Below, piece after piece: positions 11,609-23,344 of a DNA stretch of 64,000 nucleotides. The position numbers and the translations under genes are program-made. The DNA is from Micrasema longulum. Its lineage: Eukaryota > Arthropoda > Insecta > Trichoptera > Brachycentridae. Under the pieces are notes generated by a model. That model saw only the letters and a program-made list of their open reading frames with translations, did no database searches and was not told the origin of the DNA. Location of the stretch: positions 124,001 through 188,000 of the forward strand of contig JAGVSM010002869.1 of assembly GCA_022494885.1 (NCBI GenBank), given 5' to 3'. Position 1 is the first letter of the stretch; every line of letters begins with the position of its first letter.

Positions 11609-12254
11609 CATAGAATTAAGAATAGTCCAGAAACCGCATACGCACATCAAACAGAAGGCGACTAAACTACTCATAAATGAGTAGGTTTACGTTTTGACCT
11701 ATTAGTTTCTTTGTAGACGTCGCTCAGTACGCAACTCCTGTTTTGAATTTATCTATGCCGTCTTGTGTCTTTTTAAAGTGTAGAAATACTGCTAGGATCT
11801 TAAAAAAACAGGATGCAATCACATTTCATGTGTAATTATCAAATGAATGTGTATGTAACCAATGCATTATTTAAAAATTGAATTATTTTTCCATCTGTCA
11901 GATTGTCGAAGAAACAAAATGAACATTTCGTTGGTGTTGCCAGGGTAGTATTTTTTTTTACCCTACTTTGCTCATCTATTGAGAGCACTAATGAAAATTG
12001 GATCTCGGATTAAACAACTTTATCGTGGACATTTGACCGACATTATCTTTAAAACATCTAAAACATATAAAAATATCCGTTTCATGTAAAATAAAATTTG
12101 TTTTATATTTTAATTTTAAAGTTCACTAATTCAATTACTCTTATTAAATGACCCTTTACATATCTACTCTGTTGTGTCAATCAATATTTCCGCGTGCACA
12201 ATAAAATTTTAGAGAAATAATATAAGCTCCTCCTGGACTATTCTTAATTCTATG
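11609..12254 (+). mobile_element. P-element-like MITE with THAP relic, copy 1
   Basis: 22-bp inverted ends beginning CATAGAATTAAGAATAGTCC are identical at both termini. The flanks 11601-11608 and 12255-12262 are a perfect 8-bp duplication TTTAAAAC. An inner palindrome (TACTCATAAATGAGTA) follows the left end. A 26-codon frame at 11755-11835, [20 protein letters not shown] then AITFHV and stop, resembles the start of a THAP zinc finger (C-x4-C ... FH), the DNA-binding domain of P-type transposases. Confidence 0.75.
11755..11835 (+). pseudogene. THAP-like domain relic inside P-like MITE
   Basis: M-P-S-C-x4-C followed by ...ITFH matches the opening of THAP C2CH fingers; the frame stops right after FHV, before the CxH half. 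The same frame, same length, is kept at 43194-43274 with conservative changes. Confidence 0.5.
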
Positions 12255-12289
12255 TTTAAAACATTACATAGGCGTCACAAGTGAAATTG

Positions 12290-12785
12290 TATTATTTTTG
12301 AATTTCAGGCATTACTGACGATTTTATTTATTTATAGAAAGATGCAACCATAATTATACTATAAATGCGCCAGTGTGTTTGTCAGTTTATTTGTGTTTTC
12401 TTCACGTCGCAACGGAGAGACTGACCGAGATAATTTGTTGTATAGGGATAGCTGGTAAGCTGAGAAGTGAAAAATTCTTTCAAAAAGAAGTGAAAAAAAA
12501 TAAATATTTTCCTATCTCGGGAAAATTCTTAGTGAAAAATGCATTCTATGAGGAAAATGAATTAATAAACAGAATGACTAACTTTGTCATCAAAGACTAA
12601 CCGATCGCTTTTTTTTAATAGCAATAATTGATGACCGGCAATCGATACAGGCTACTTTTTATCGCGAAAAAATATATCGTTCCCTCGAAAAAATTGTTAT
12701 TGTTAAATAACAACACTAATTAATTAAAATTTATCTTTAATACCACGTGAACGAAGCGCGTGAAACGCGGGTAAAAGTTAGTAAA
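12290..12785 (-). mobile_element. Helitron-like (Lep1-type) fragment, inverted
   Basis: TTCACGTCGCAACGGAGAGA, GGGATAGCTGG, CGATACAGGCTACTTTTTAT and GAAGCGCGTGAAACGCGGGT are the reverse complement of blocks in 8645-9065, in reverse order. Confidence 0.5.
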
Positions 12786-13000
12786 CTCACATTTGAATAT
12801 AAGTTACAAATTAAAAATAATTTTGTACAATATTTTGAGTTTGTTCAAATGTTTGTTAACTTAAGACTGTATTTCACTCCCTATCGAGTTATTAAGATAA
12901 ACGAATTTCCACAAAGATGGAGAACATTTAAGATAAGGAATGAGGAACTTCAGCCCTACGGGAAATTGGATACAAAAAATGTTCTTACGTGGGGTAAAAA
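12786..13000 (+). repeat. Divergent repeat F fragment
   Basis: ATTTTGAGTTTGTTCAAATG, CACTCCCTATCGAG and AAGATGGAGAACATTTAAG correspond to blocks at 10350-10470. Confidence 0.4.
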
Positions 13001-13389
13001 TTAGAGCATTGAATTTTACCGCAAAGTTTCTTGAAAATGTACAGAAAAAATAATAAAAAATATTTTGATAAAAACGCACTACTTTAAATGACGTCACTTG
13101 TTCATGAGAATCGACCTATGATCAGAGAGATTTGGAAAATTTCCGGTATGCTTGTCGCTTCTGGACCAATGGGAAGAACTGAATGAGAATAAGCGGAAAT
13201 GAACCTCTGACGTTACACGCGGAGTTATTTCAGAAATACGAAACTTTGAAAAATCGTAGCGCCGATAATACGATATATAAAAATAAAAAAATAAAAAATT
13301 TACTTAGTTTAACAGTCTTTTAACAAATAATTATTTTTTTTAAACCACTGAACTTCCTCATTATTAAATGAAAGCAAAATAATATTAGG

Positions 13390-13550
13390 TAATAATATTA
13401 GGCCACAGGAAAGATGGGCCGAGAACATCGCCTCTATTGCCGGTAAAACATGGATGATGAAAGCGGGTGATAGGAAGGAATGGAGACGTTTGGGAGAGGC
13501 CTTTATCCAGCAGTGGAGAGAATGAGGCAGAAGAAGAAAAAGAAGAATAT
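13390..13550 (+). mobile_element. LINE C-terminal fragment (GAA-tail family)
   Basis: Reads [41 protein letters not shown] and stop, then GAAGAAGAAAAAGAAGAA. The RWxDDxxxxAGxxWM...QQW pattern is RTE-like. Relatives: 19345-19660, 30590-30765, 52495-52607. Confidence 0.7.
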
Positions 13551-14161
13551 TAGGAAACGTCAATTAATTTTAAGAAATTAAAGACATTTTAAAAATATTG
13601 TCAACATTTAATAGCAATAATACAAACGAGGTAAAGAGTCATTGATATTATTATTATTTAAACAGCCAAAGACACGTCATTTTCATATTTTAAAACGGCG
13701 AAGTAAATTTTAATTATAATAATTATGATTTGACTATATTAATACTTGAATATCTTATATGAATTCTAATTTCAAAACATTTAGTAAAAACAAATGAACA
13801 ACGGGTGATCTCAACATATCTGAGATTATTATTTCCAGGTCATGGGATTACCGTTCTTATACACGAAGCTCTTACGGCTTAGTTCGCATAAAGAAAAACA
13901 CCCACAGGGAAAATGAGTATGGAGGAGGGAACTTTGGAGATACGAGTCTATAAAATGTTGCATAGTTTGTTGTTCTAAGAGATAACAATACATTATTAGA
14001 TATTATCATAAATAATAGACGTTACTAGAAGGATGTTATAATATTCTTAGCGTTTTCCAGAGCATGTTATGGTGCATGTGAAACCATATTATTTATTATT
14101 GAGAACACCTGATATGTCGCTATGCAACTCTATGTATTTATATCATAAATAATATGTAATT
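13551..14161. other. No gene seen
   Basis: AT-rich with stops in all frames; no repeat of the window's families recognised. Confidence 0.4.
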
Positions 14162-14360
14162 CATAGAATTAAGAATAGTCCAGAAAACGCATACGCGCAT
14201 CAAACAGAAGGCGACTAAACTACTCTTAAAAGATTAGTTTTACGTTCTGACCAATTAGTTTCTTAGTAGACGTCGCTCGGTACACAACTCCCGATTTGAA
14301 TTCAACTATGCCGTGTTGTATCGTTTTCAAGTTTAGAAATACTGCTGGAATCTTAAAGAA
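14162..14360 (+). mobile_element. P-like MITE, left-end fragment (copy 2)
   Basis: Starts CATAGAATTAAGAATAGTCC and follows copies 1 and 3 up to the relic THAP start (ATGCCGTGTTGTATC, with the second Cys codon mutated to TTT), then diverges at about 14360. No right end found. Confidence 0.75.
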
Positions 14361-14362
14361 AC

Positions 14363-15165
14363 TGTTTTTAAATTAACAGTGGATTTTTTTATTGGTTCGA
14401 GTATTGTTAATATATTTCTACTATTTTTTTATGTAATAGCTGTAAAAATCCAGAATAAAATAAAACAAATAAATAAATAATATGATGCACACGTATTTCT
14501 GATGGTGACATATTACAAATCGATATTTATGTTATATTTTTTGTCTCTGTACTTTTGAATAATATGAACTAAAAGAGTTGCTTAAAAGATTGGTCATCAA
14601 AATGACACCACTATAGGGTCATCGAATATTCAGTCACTAATTAAAGGTATTTTTAATGATTGTGGGAGAAGGCCAAATAGTGATTTAATTATTATTATTA
14701 CATGATCAAATAGCTAGATAGAAATAAATCATATAGCCTCGACATTTAAAGCAATGCTTTAATTTAGTTGTTTGTTTCTGGGTACCTCTTACGGAATAAT
14801 AAATAATCATTTTTATAGCGACAACCAATCGGGTTACTTATGACTTACGACCCCTTTTTATATCGCTTTGACTGATGATAATTTTTATACAATTCAATTC
14901 GTATTTTTAAATATCAATAATTGCGATTTGTACATTAAAGCTTTATACATTTATAAAAGTAAACTAAAACATTAAAAAAACTGAAAATATTACTACATAT
15001 ATTGTTTATAGTTAGCATCCTATTTCCTGTCTTATTTTTATTCTTATTCTAAAAAAAGGGGGTGAGTTTTATAAAGCTTCTGACGTCACTACGACCTGGG
15101 TAGATCTATTGGGACGGGTCCCTGTAAATTATTTTTCGTCCTCCAAGCGAAGGTCTTTAAACAGA
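14363..15165. other. No gene seen
   Basis: AT-rich, stop-dense. A short (AAAT) tail near 14455-14482 may end an old retroelement. Confidence 0.4.
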
Positions 15166-15169
15166 CAGG

Positions 15170-15800
15170 CTACTGAGTGGAGGGCAGTGTTCTCATACTG
15201 CTAAATCTCCCCCTTCAAGCCCAGGTCCTTAATTTTTGGGCTATTACTCCCTTCAACTCTTCTATCACTCTCTCACACTTCTGTTCAATGTACGTCATAG
15301 TCCTAACGCTCCTATATACCTGCGTGAAAAATTTCAACGCTCATCAGTTCATGGTTTACCTTTTCATTCTAATTCTCAAGGCACTCTCTTAACACCCCTC
15401 CACAATTCCTCTTTCTTCTCTAACTCATATAGTGTCCATGCGGCTCGACTGTAGAATCATCTCCCATCCACCATCAAAGATGTAGCTACATTTTGTCTGT
15501 ATAAATCACGTCTGAAGAAACATCTCCTTTCTCTTCCTTGATCTCTTCTACTTTTTTTCCCCTCTTTTTTCGTTTTTTTCCATTGAATAATAGTTTTGAT
15601 TTAGGGTAATTAATAAATACATTTATTTTTATATTTATCTTTAGCTTTTTAATCTTTATTTTTTATTGCATATGTTCTATAACTTGAATTATAAAAATTA
15701 CACCTTTATTTTATTGGTTGGTTGGAAGAAATTGCCATTTAGCAATAAGCCCGCTAATGTACAAATAACATTATATACAAATAGTGAAATAAATAAATAT
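15170..15800 (+). mobile_element. LINE C-terminus and 3' UTR (family with TTGGTTGGTTGGAAG)
   Basis: Reads [36 protein letters not shown] and [12 protein letters not shown], then a 3' UTR with GGTTGGTTGGAAGAAATTGC and a TAAA tail. Relatives on the minus strand at 33525-34260 and 40105-40660. Confidence 0.75.
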
Positions 15801-15827
15801 TAGGTAGGGAGCTAGCTCTTTAACATC

Positions 15828-16035
15828 CTAAGGTTTAATCAGTGGTCCCCCGAGGATGAGGCTTCTTTTGTGATATAAAGCATCACATTCACATAGAATG
15901 TGTGTAGGTCTTTTAACATCTGTACTGCAGAACCTACACTTTAAAGTTTCAGAAAAGTTCATTCTAACATTAAATCTGCAGTGCCCTGTAAAAGCTTTAT
16001 AATAGGGATAACCCTCATTTGGTTTCAACTTAGTT
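15828..16035 (-). mobile_element. LINE RNase-H/zinc-knuckle C-terminal fragment
   Basis: FTGHCRFNVRMNFSETLKCR FCSTDVKRPTHILCECDALYHKR, with a CxxC...H....C arrangement, is typical of the end of I/R1/LOA-like LINE proteins. Frame open for 66 codons, truncated on both sides. Confidence 0.6.
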
Positions 16036-16264
16036 ATGTTAGGTCAAATCTTCATTCTCCTCTCTTTTCTGTTATATATTATTTAGCGCTCTACCTACAA
16101 CCCCCCTTCCGCACTCGTTTTCCCCACTTCCTTCAATGTTTTTATTAAGAGGGTGTTTTATATTATTTATTGTTTCAGCATTTACTTTGTGAAAAAACAC
16201 AAATGAAATAAAACATTTATTATAAATAAATTCCAAATGAAACACTTTGTAATTTTTACCACAT

Positions 16265-16560
16265 AAGAGTTTCCCCACAATATTTTGAGTTTGTCCAAAT
16301 TTTTGTAGACAAGGACTGGATTCAACTCCCTGAGGAGTAAATAAAGGTTTCAGCTCTTTAACTTCACAAACATCAACAGATGAAAGAATGGAAGGAATAT
16401 AGATGTTCAAATATGGGCAGAATGGTAAATGTTACACAGTGTGTAAAGTGGCTACTTAAACCAGCCATTGAAAGGTCATAAGCCCTGTAGATGCCCAGAC
16501 TTATATATTACCTTCTCTTAAATGTTCTTCATCTCTGTTGTAATATGTTAACATAAGGGT
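16265..16560 (+). repeat. Repeat family F copy
   Basis: Contains AATATTTTGAGTTTGTCC, AGGTTTCAGCTCTTTAAC, ATGGTAAATGTTACACAGTG and AGGTCATAAGCCCTGTAGAT in the same order as the right half of 10345-10925. Confidence 0.65.
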
Positions 16561-16572
16561 TTGATATATTAT

Positions 16573-16613
16573 AACACTACTAGTTTCAGGAATTCTGAAT
16601 TTCCCATCATCAG
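16573..16613 (-). other. Hammerhead-like core, weak
   Basis: The minus strand reads CTGATGA (16613-16607), a 4-bp GGAA/TTCC hairpin, then GAAAC. Stem III could form ACT/AGT but is followed by G, not a good cleavage site. Probably a decayed retroelement motif. Confidence 0.3.
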
Positions 16614-16859
16614 GTGTAAATATAAACTAACTCGTAAGATAATTAGAACTCTTATATATAGTAAAAATTACAAAGTGTTTCATTCTAAATAAATTCAGAG
16701 GGTATTCTAGTCTAGTCATGAATTTAAGGTATTTTTTCAGGTGCAATAAAAAAACCAAACAATATTTTAAGTAGTCATTATTTTACCAGGTATTTATTAA
16801 AGTTTAAAGAATTCATAAAAAAACATGTGAAAAAAGTAAAAATTCAAAAAGCTACAGGC

Positions 16860-17155
16860 GGAAGGGGCGGTCTCATAAAATGGCGCGCCCTGGTTATCAT
16901 TGTAACCCCCCTAGTAGTCTGAAATAAAAAAAAAGCTAAATCCAAAAAATGCTGCAATCGTTTAAGTTATGAAAATGTTAAAAAAAAAATTTGTACCAAA
17001 ATAGCGGCTGTTGCTTTTTATTTTCGCCCTATAGACGCTATTTCGCTCTATTGCATAGAACAAAAGTGTTTAGTTGATTTTTGGTTCAACAATAGACGTG
17101 TTACGGACGGTTTTGTCGCTGAGCTTGCGATTCTCGACCTGAGTACCTGTTAAGT
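16860..17155 (+). repeat. Repeat family G copy 1
   Basis: CGCTCTATTGCATAGAACAA at 17045 and ACGGACGGTTT / CGACCTGAGTACCT are shared with 26975-27115; the core is also inverted at 32815-32852. Confidence 0.55.
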
Positions 17156-17479
17156 ATAAAACCGCATTTATCGATATTATTCCTGGCCGATTACCTTTCT
17201 TTCACATCCTTCCCTTGACCCATTCTTATGGTACCTACCTTACATTAAGATAGAAGATACAAAAATTAGAATATTTGGATTTGGAACACAATAAACAAAA
17301 TTTTGACATTGCACGAGTGAACTTTCATCATCAAGTGCGCCAATATTAAAAACATCCTCATCGCATCAAAGGTAGGTCCATTTCTGTACTCCTTTCCTCT
17401 GTATCCAAATACTCTAACTTTGTACAAAATTGAATGATATTTGTTTTTACATTATATAGGCCGCTTTTTGTTTAAACAT

Positions 17480-17650
17480 TTATTTGGGTTCGATTCCCGA
17501 CATGGTTAACATGAAATATTAATTTAAAAATAAATTTTTACATTACAATATTTCGTAGTTCTGGACTGGCACAAAAGAGTAATAAATATACGATGTGACT
17601 TTTGTACCAATGCAGTGCCCTATGCAGCATTAGGAGCGGAAAGGGAATAA
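17480..17650 (+). mobile_element. SINE S1, head-truncated
   Basis: Starts at the B box (GGTTCGATTCCCGACATGGT) and keeps the body to ACCAATGCAGTGCCCTATGC and GGAAAGGGAAT. The A box is missing. Confidence 0.7.
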
Positions 17651-19340
17651 TTAAAATAAATAAATTTATATTTAATACCGCATTTAGATGGGAAACAGAC
17701 AACAAATGGATTTCGATTTAATAATCGATTAGATGACTACATAGATATTAAAAAAAAAATAAAGACACTAATTTTATCGAAATAAACTGTCTTCAATATT
17801 AGGGTAAGTTATTATTTCTGTTGAAAGATGGCAAAAGATGATATGTATTTTTTTTGATGATATGTAAGTTTAAAGATTGTTTTGATGAGCTCTGAAAAAT
17901 CGTAATTCTAGTGTCAGTAGATGTATTAAACATTTGTTCATGCAATTTATTTTTTTACCATAGTGTGTTTACATGAAATGCTGAAAAATTCGGTAATATT
18001 TATAGCTTAATATTTTTTTTAAAAATGACTTATTATATTTAGCCATCTTATAACAGATTTAATATCGTTTGACTAACTTGCAAAGCTCCAATCTCAATTT
18101 TTTTAAATTATACAGTTATTTACACCCTCCTGTACAATTTTATTTTTGGAGATTGGAGTTTTGCAAATTAGTCAGACGATATATGAATGAAATAAAGTTT
18201 TTTTTTAAATTTTTTTTTTATGGGAGTTGCTTTATTATTTACCTTGCTTATAATATACAAGGTTTATATTTCAAAAAGTGGATTTTTCTGCAATTAAATA
18301 TCTTTAAATTTATCTAAACTATTGGGATCAGGAGGGATATATTAATGTGGGCTAATCAGGAACTTCTCAGCATTTGCTCAATAAAGATTAGTCCATCCGT
18401 TGTTACCTCTTTATTCTGATTAGATGTTTCAGATTCGAAAAACATGTCACAATTTCTGCATTATTCTCGGGAAAAATCAATTCAGGGTTTTATAATGTGA
18501 TACGAGTATTAAGAAAATTTAAAGAATAAAAATATTATATCTCTTGACAAGTTCTGCAGTTTGCCTAGTGACCGGTACAAATCGCAATAAAATTCATAAT
18601 TCACCATTCTGTAGGCACCCGTACAGCGCGCACTCTTCGCTGAAGTGTTTTAAATTCACTTACAGTATCAGAACAAATTAACCCTACATATGAATATTAA
18701 AAAAAAAAATCTTTGACTGTCTAACTAGGGTTATATTCAACCCCCTTTTAAGACAGGTAAAAACCACAAGATAAAACACTTTATCTGAAATTTTTGTCTC
18801 GATGTAGTGCAAGTTTTTAATTTTAAACAGATTTTACTTTTAATTAAATATAGAATTACAAACATGAATTTGGAACTCGTATAACGCACTAAAATATCAA
18901 CACATAGAAAAAGGAAATTGACAAATCTTCAATTTTGAAATTCCTGATAATTTATCTTCCGCAGCTGCTGTAATTTTACAGACTATATCAAATTAGACGT
19001 TAATAAAAATTCATATTAATTATTCAATAATATGTAAATTGGAATATATCGATACAGGTATGCCCAGAAAAAAAAAATTAATTATTTATTGTGGTCCACA
19101 AACTATAAACAATACATAGTTAGTAAAATATTGAAAATTTGTCACGTTCCGATATTGTTTATCAATCATATGTGAACACAACGTGTAAAAATAAGTTTTA
19201 AATTATTTTTAAAATGGACAAATTTAATTAAATTCTATCAATGTTATGAAGTTATCTATTTTTACGTACAATAATTATACTTACAGGTTATTACAAGTTT
19301 ACTTAATTAACATAAGGGACTATTTGATTTTATAAATTCA
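17651..19340. other. No gene seen apart from a small hairpin
   Basis: AT-rich and stop-dense. The only structure noted is the inverted repeat at 18062-18182. Confidence 0.4.
18062..18182. repeat. 121-bp inverted repeat (hairpin)
   Basis: Arms of about 36 bp, ATATCGTTTGACTAACTTGC and its near-complement GTTTTGCAAATTAGTCAGAC, pair with about four mismatches around a 40-nt centre. Small MITE or transcribed hairpin. Confidence 0.75.
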
Positions 19341-19344
19341 GTCA

Positions 19345-19660
19345 CAGTTTACTTCTTCTTCTTCAGCCTTATTTATAAAGGCCTCTTCCAAACGTCTCCA
19401 TTCCTTCCCATCACTCGTTTTCATCATCCATGATAAGCCGGCTATAGAGGCAATGTCATCGACCAATCTTTTCTGTGGCCTTCCGACACTTCTTTTGTTT
19501 GCCTATAGTCTCCACTTTATTATTCTGGGTGTCCACCTGCTATTATTTTGCCTCGCCAAGTGTCCTGCCCACTGCCATTTTATTTTGCTGCACGATCCAT
19601 GATATCCACGACTCCGGTTCAGCGCCATATTTGTTGATTTCTTATTCTGTCTCTTAGACA
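19345..19660 (-). mobile_element. LINE C-terminal fragment (GAA-tail family)
   Basis: The minus strand carries GGCAAACAAAAGAAGTGTCG, a frame like [33 protein letters not shown] and a CTTCTTCTT-complement tail. It extends further 5' than the other copies. Confidence 0.7.
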
Positions 19661-19929
19661 AACACCGAGCCACCGAGCAGCTGTCTTACCATGGATTTCT
19701 AGTTCTCTTATATTTATAAAATATCGTTAAATATATCAATACGAGTATTACTTTTTACATTATTATACAATAATCATAACATATGAGATTATGCGCTAAA
19801 GTGCGAAATATTATTGTTAATATTATTATTGATAAAATTTAGGTACTAAACAATCTTAATCACCCACTGGAAACATTTAGAGGCACATTCTCTAAATAAA
19901 ATGTGGAATCAATATTACAATTAATTATA

Positions 19930-20305
19930 TTATATAATTAAATACATACGGCCACATGAACTGAAGTACTCTCTTGTGATAGAGAAAATCCAAAAGAAGT
20001 TTCTGAGATATCTCTACATAAGAGAGTGCGGGTATTATCCTTGGCTCTATCCGACCGAGTTTCTCCAGGGTATGCTCGGCTACAACAGTTTAGAGACTAG
20101 AAGGAATGTGTATTTGACAACACATTTTTATCGATTGTTGCGCGGTATGATAGATAATTATGAAAATATGATGAGCATTGGTTTGTATGTTCCTGATAAT
20201 TGCCTAAGACAGAGTCAGCATAGATTGTTTCATATTCCGATATTCAGGACCAACTACATTTTACATTTAAATGTTAGGTTACGGAGATATTTTGAATTTC
20301 ACAAC
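19930..20305 (+). mobile_element. LINE C-terminal fragment, interrupted
   Basis: Reads KIQKKFLRYLYIRECGYYPW, GYNSLETRRNVYLTTHFYRL and HIPIFRTNYILHLNVRLRRY, an R1/Jockey-like C-terminal region. It is cut at 20305 by the tail of the opposite-strand LINE. Confidence 0.7.
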
Positions 20306-21105
20306 AACAACAACAACAAACCATCACGCCGTTTCCCCGTAGGGGTAGGCAGAGAGGATAGAACGCCATAACACTCTATCTTGGCATACAGACCTCGGTT
20401 CCTCTACATTCATACATCTTCTCATGCACGCACGCCGATTATTCCTACTTTTGACAAGTCCATCTTCAAGTATTTGATGGACTTGATCGTGCCATGTCTT
20501 TCTCGGTCTTTCTCGTTTTCTGCATCCATCAACATTTGCATCGTAGATCCTTTTAGCCGTTATTTCGCTGTCCATTCGCTCTACATGTCCAAACCAACGC
20601 AGCACCCCTTTCTTGATTCTGTCAATGATGCATGTCTCAGCCTTACACACTTCACGGATCTCGACATTTGTGCACCTATCATAAATAGTTTTACCACACA
20701 TTCGCCTGAGGGATCGCATTTCGACAGCATTCAACCTACTTTCATCATTATTTTTCCAATTCCATACTTCGCTCCCATACATTAGAGTTGGAACTAGAAC
20801 TCTGTTGTGAACTGCTAGTTTAGCCTCCTGCTATAAACATTTGTTTGCCAAAGTAGATTTTAGTGCACCGTTCACCCTGTTCCCGGCACTCGCCCTCCTT
20901 TCAATATCTTTCTTGGCCTTTCCGTCCCTAGAAAACATACTTCCCAGGTACACAAATTCTTCTACCTAAATCAGAATATCTCCGTTCACGCTTATCTCAC
21001 ATTTAGTTATATTTTCGTCCCTTTCAAAAACCATCACTTTCGATTTATCAACATTCATAAGCAAATCGCCTTTATTGCATACATCGTAGACTAATATTTT
21101 AATAT
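20306..21105 (-). mobile_element. LINE (GTT-tail family), best preserved copy
   Basis: Minus strand: MNVDKSKVMVFERDENITKC, VEEFVYLGSMFSRDGKAKKD, RVNGALKSTL, then MYGSEVWNWKNNDESRLNAV through [12 protein letters not shown]. Only two in-frame stops were seen in about 250 codons, so it is relatively young. The 3' tail is (GTT)n, seen as ACAACAACAACAACAA at 20301-20316. 5'-truncated before the YVDD motif. Confidence 0.8.
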
Positions 21106-21384
21106 TTCGAATTTATAATGTAATAATAAAATAGGCCAGTTGATTACACGTCAATTTTAAAAATCTTTTTAGAGAACGTTGCCAGTGTTAGGTAAGTTTA
21201 TTTGATCAGGTATCTACTGATATTTTTGTGAGAAAAATAGTATTTGAACACAATAGATGTCGCCATATTATCATTCTACACAGTAAACCAACAGGCATGG
21301 AAATGTAACCAAGCATATTTAGAGAATCGAGAAATGTCAAACGCGAATATGGAATTTAACCACATTTAGGCAGATACTTCTTAT

Positions 21385-21690
21385 AGTTTGATCAACAATA
21401 TTTTGAGTATGTCCAAAATTGGAAAATTGTTTTCAGGCGTTGCCTTGTAGGTAAATTGGTTTAGCCGGATGAATCTCACCCACATGCTAAAGGTTTCAGC
21501 TCTTTTACTTCACAAAAGTCAACAGAGTTGAGGAAATATGGATGGTTAAACATAGGCAGAATGGTAAATGTCACGTGTGTAAAATGGCTATTTAAACCAG
21601 CAAATGACAGGTCATAAGCCCTGTAAATGCCTAGACTTCCATATTCCCTTCTCAAAATGTTTTCTCTCTCTGTTGCAACAAATTTAGTTT
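21385..21690 (+). repeat. Repeat family F copy
   Basis: Contains AATATTTTGAGTATGTCC, AGGTTTCAGCTCTTTTAC, CAGAATGGTAAATGTCACGT and AATGACAGGTCATAAGCCCT. Confidence 0.65.
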
Positions 21691-21839
21691 AAAAAAACTC
21701 CTTAGGAAGAAAATCCAGCCTGTCTGCAAATATAAGGACATACTCAAACCATCACGCTGTTGATCCATTTATGGTTTAGCTGGAAAAAGAAGAAATAAGT
21801 CTTGCAGTCAATTAATAACGATAAAGTGACTTCATGAAG

Positions 21840-22425
21840 ATTTTATATCAAGAAAGGAAAAAATTATGATGTACGAAGCCTATGTCAAAAGTAAATTGAG
21901 TTACATGATCGCCTTCTGGGGAACTGGTAACAAGACAGACACAACAAGAATACAAAGATAACAAAATAAAAATTTTAAACTAACATACAACCTACCCAAC
22001 CTGACTTCTACGACTGAACTGTACAAAAACACACACCAGTTTGACACAAACTACTTGACTAAAATTGAGACCTTAAAAATTGTGCACAAAATAACACTGG
22101 GAAACATACAAGACGACGACATAATATTAGTCAAAAATGCTGACATACACAAATATAACACCAGACAACAACAACACTATCATATTGAAAAAGTAAAGAC
22201 AAACACAGGACAGTCAAAAATACTACATAATGGACTTAAACACTACAACGACCTACCTTACTACTTGAAAACTTTTACTGGAGACAAATTTAAAATCAAT
22301 CTGAAAAAGCACATGATGACTGAACTAACTAGACTAGACGAGACATAAATGACTAGACAATATTAAATTTCTAATGTAACCCTAACGGGTTTTTTAAAAT
22401 TGTAAATAAATAAAAAAATAGCTGA
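21840..22425 (+). mobile_element. LINE C-terminal fragment, Jockey-like, with 3' end
   Basis: Reads MMYEAYVKSKLSYMIAFWGT, KIETLKIVHKITLGNIQDDD, NTRQQQHYHIEKV and GLKHYNDLPYYLKTF, then stop and TAACGGGTTTTTTAAAATTG with a TAAA tail. One frame break near 21960. Confidence 0.75.
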
Positions 22426-23340
22426 GCGATAATTGCTCGCTTAAAATGTAAAGGTGGAGTTTATGCGCAGTAAAACCTAATTTTCTTAAAACCGGGACAA
22501 TCTTACGGAATTAGACTGTATTTATTATATTAAATATTGTTTTCCTTTATTTTCTTTTGTTTCACTTAATATTATATAAAACGTAAATTGTTAATACAAA
22601 CGAGTAAATAATAGTAGTATAATAATATTTTTCATAAGATGTAGGCGCCTAATACATAATACAATAAAAACGTATCGTGATGAAGCCCACACACGCGCTA
22701 TTATTCCAGCAAAACCGCGCCATTGGTCGACAGCATAAATATAACAACCAATGGGGAGTTGCATTTAATCACCCATCAATTCGAAAATGGAGATAAAAAA
22801 AAGATAATTGCGCAAAACGCGTCATGACGCGATCGATTTTGGATTAGCGTAGCGCCTCCATTTTGGTTAAAGATAATAATTGAAGTGTCATTCTTCGCGT
22901 GTCGCTCATATTAAATCGTCATTAGTCAGCATGTATATACGTAATGAAATTTCTCTATGAACAAGATACTATATGTTTTATTTGTAATGCCTTAAACGGG
23001 TAGTCAAATCGTTGTTAGAAAACAGGCGCATATTTGATATAAACTTATTTGAAGCAACATACGATTCGCGTAAATATAAAATCATCGTGTGTGTTATGTT
23101 ACGTAAATTATTTATAGATTATGACAAAACAAATCATCAAAAATTTGTAAGGAAAAACCAGATAATATTGTAAATAAATATAACAAGGTATGTGCACACA
23201 TTTAGTTTTTTCACAAAAACAGATAGTCAAAAAGATAGAAATGTTTAATTTTCTAAGCATTAAAATTGAATTATGTAAATAGAAGATAATAAGAAATAAG
23301 AAATTGATAAAATTGAAAATCCGAAATTGAGCATAATTCT
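22426..23340. other. No gene seen
   Basis: AT-rich; 22685-22910 is GC-richer with CG-containing words (CGCGCCATTGGTCGAC, CGTCATGACGCGATCGATTT) but no coding or repeat identity was found. Confidence 0.35.
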
Positions 23341-23344
23341 ACCG

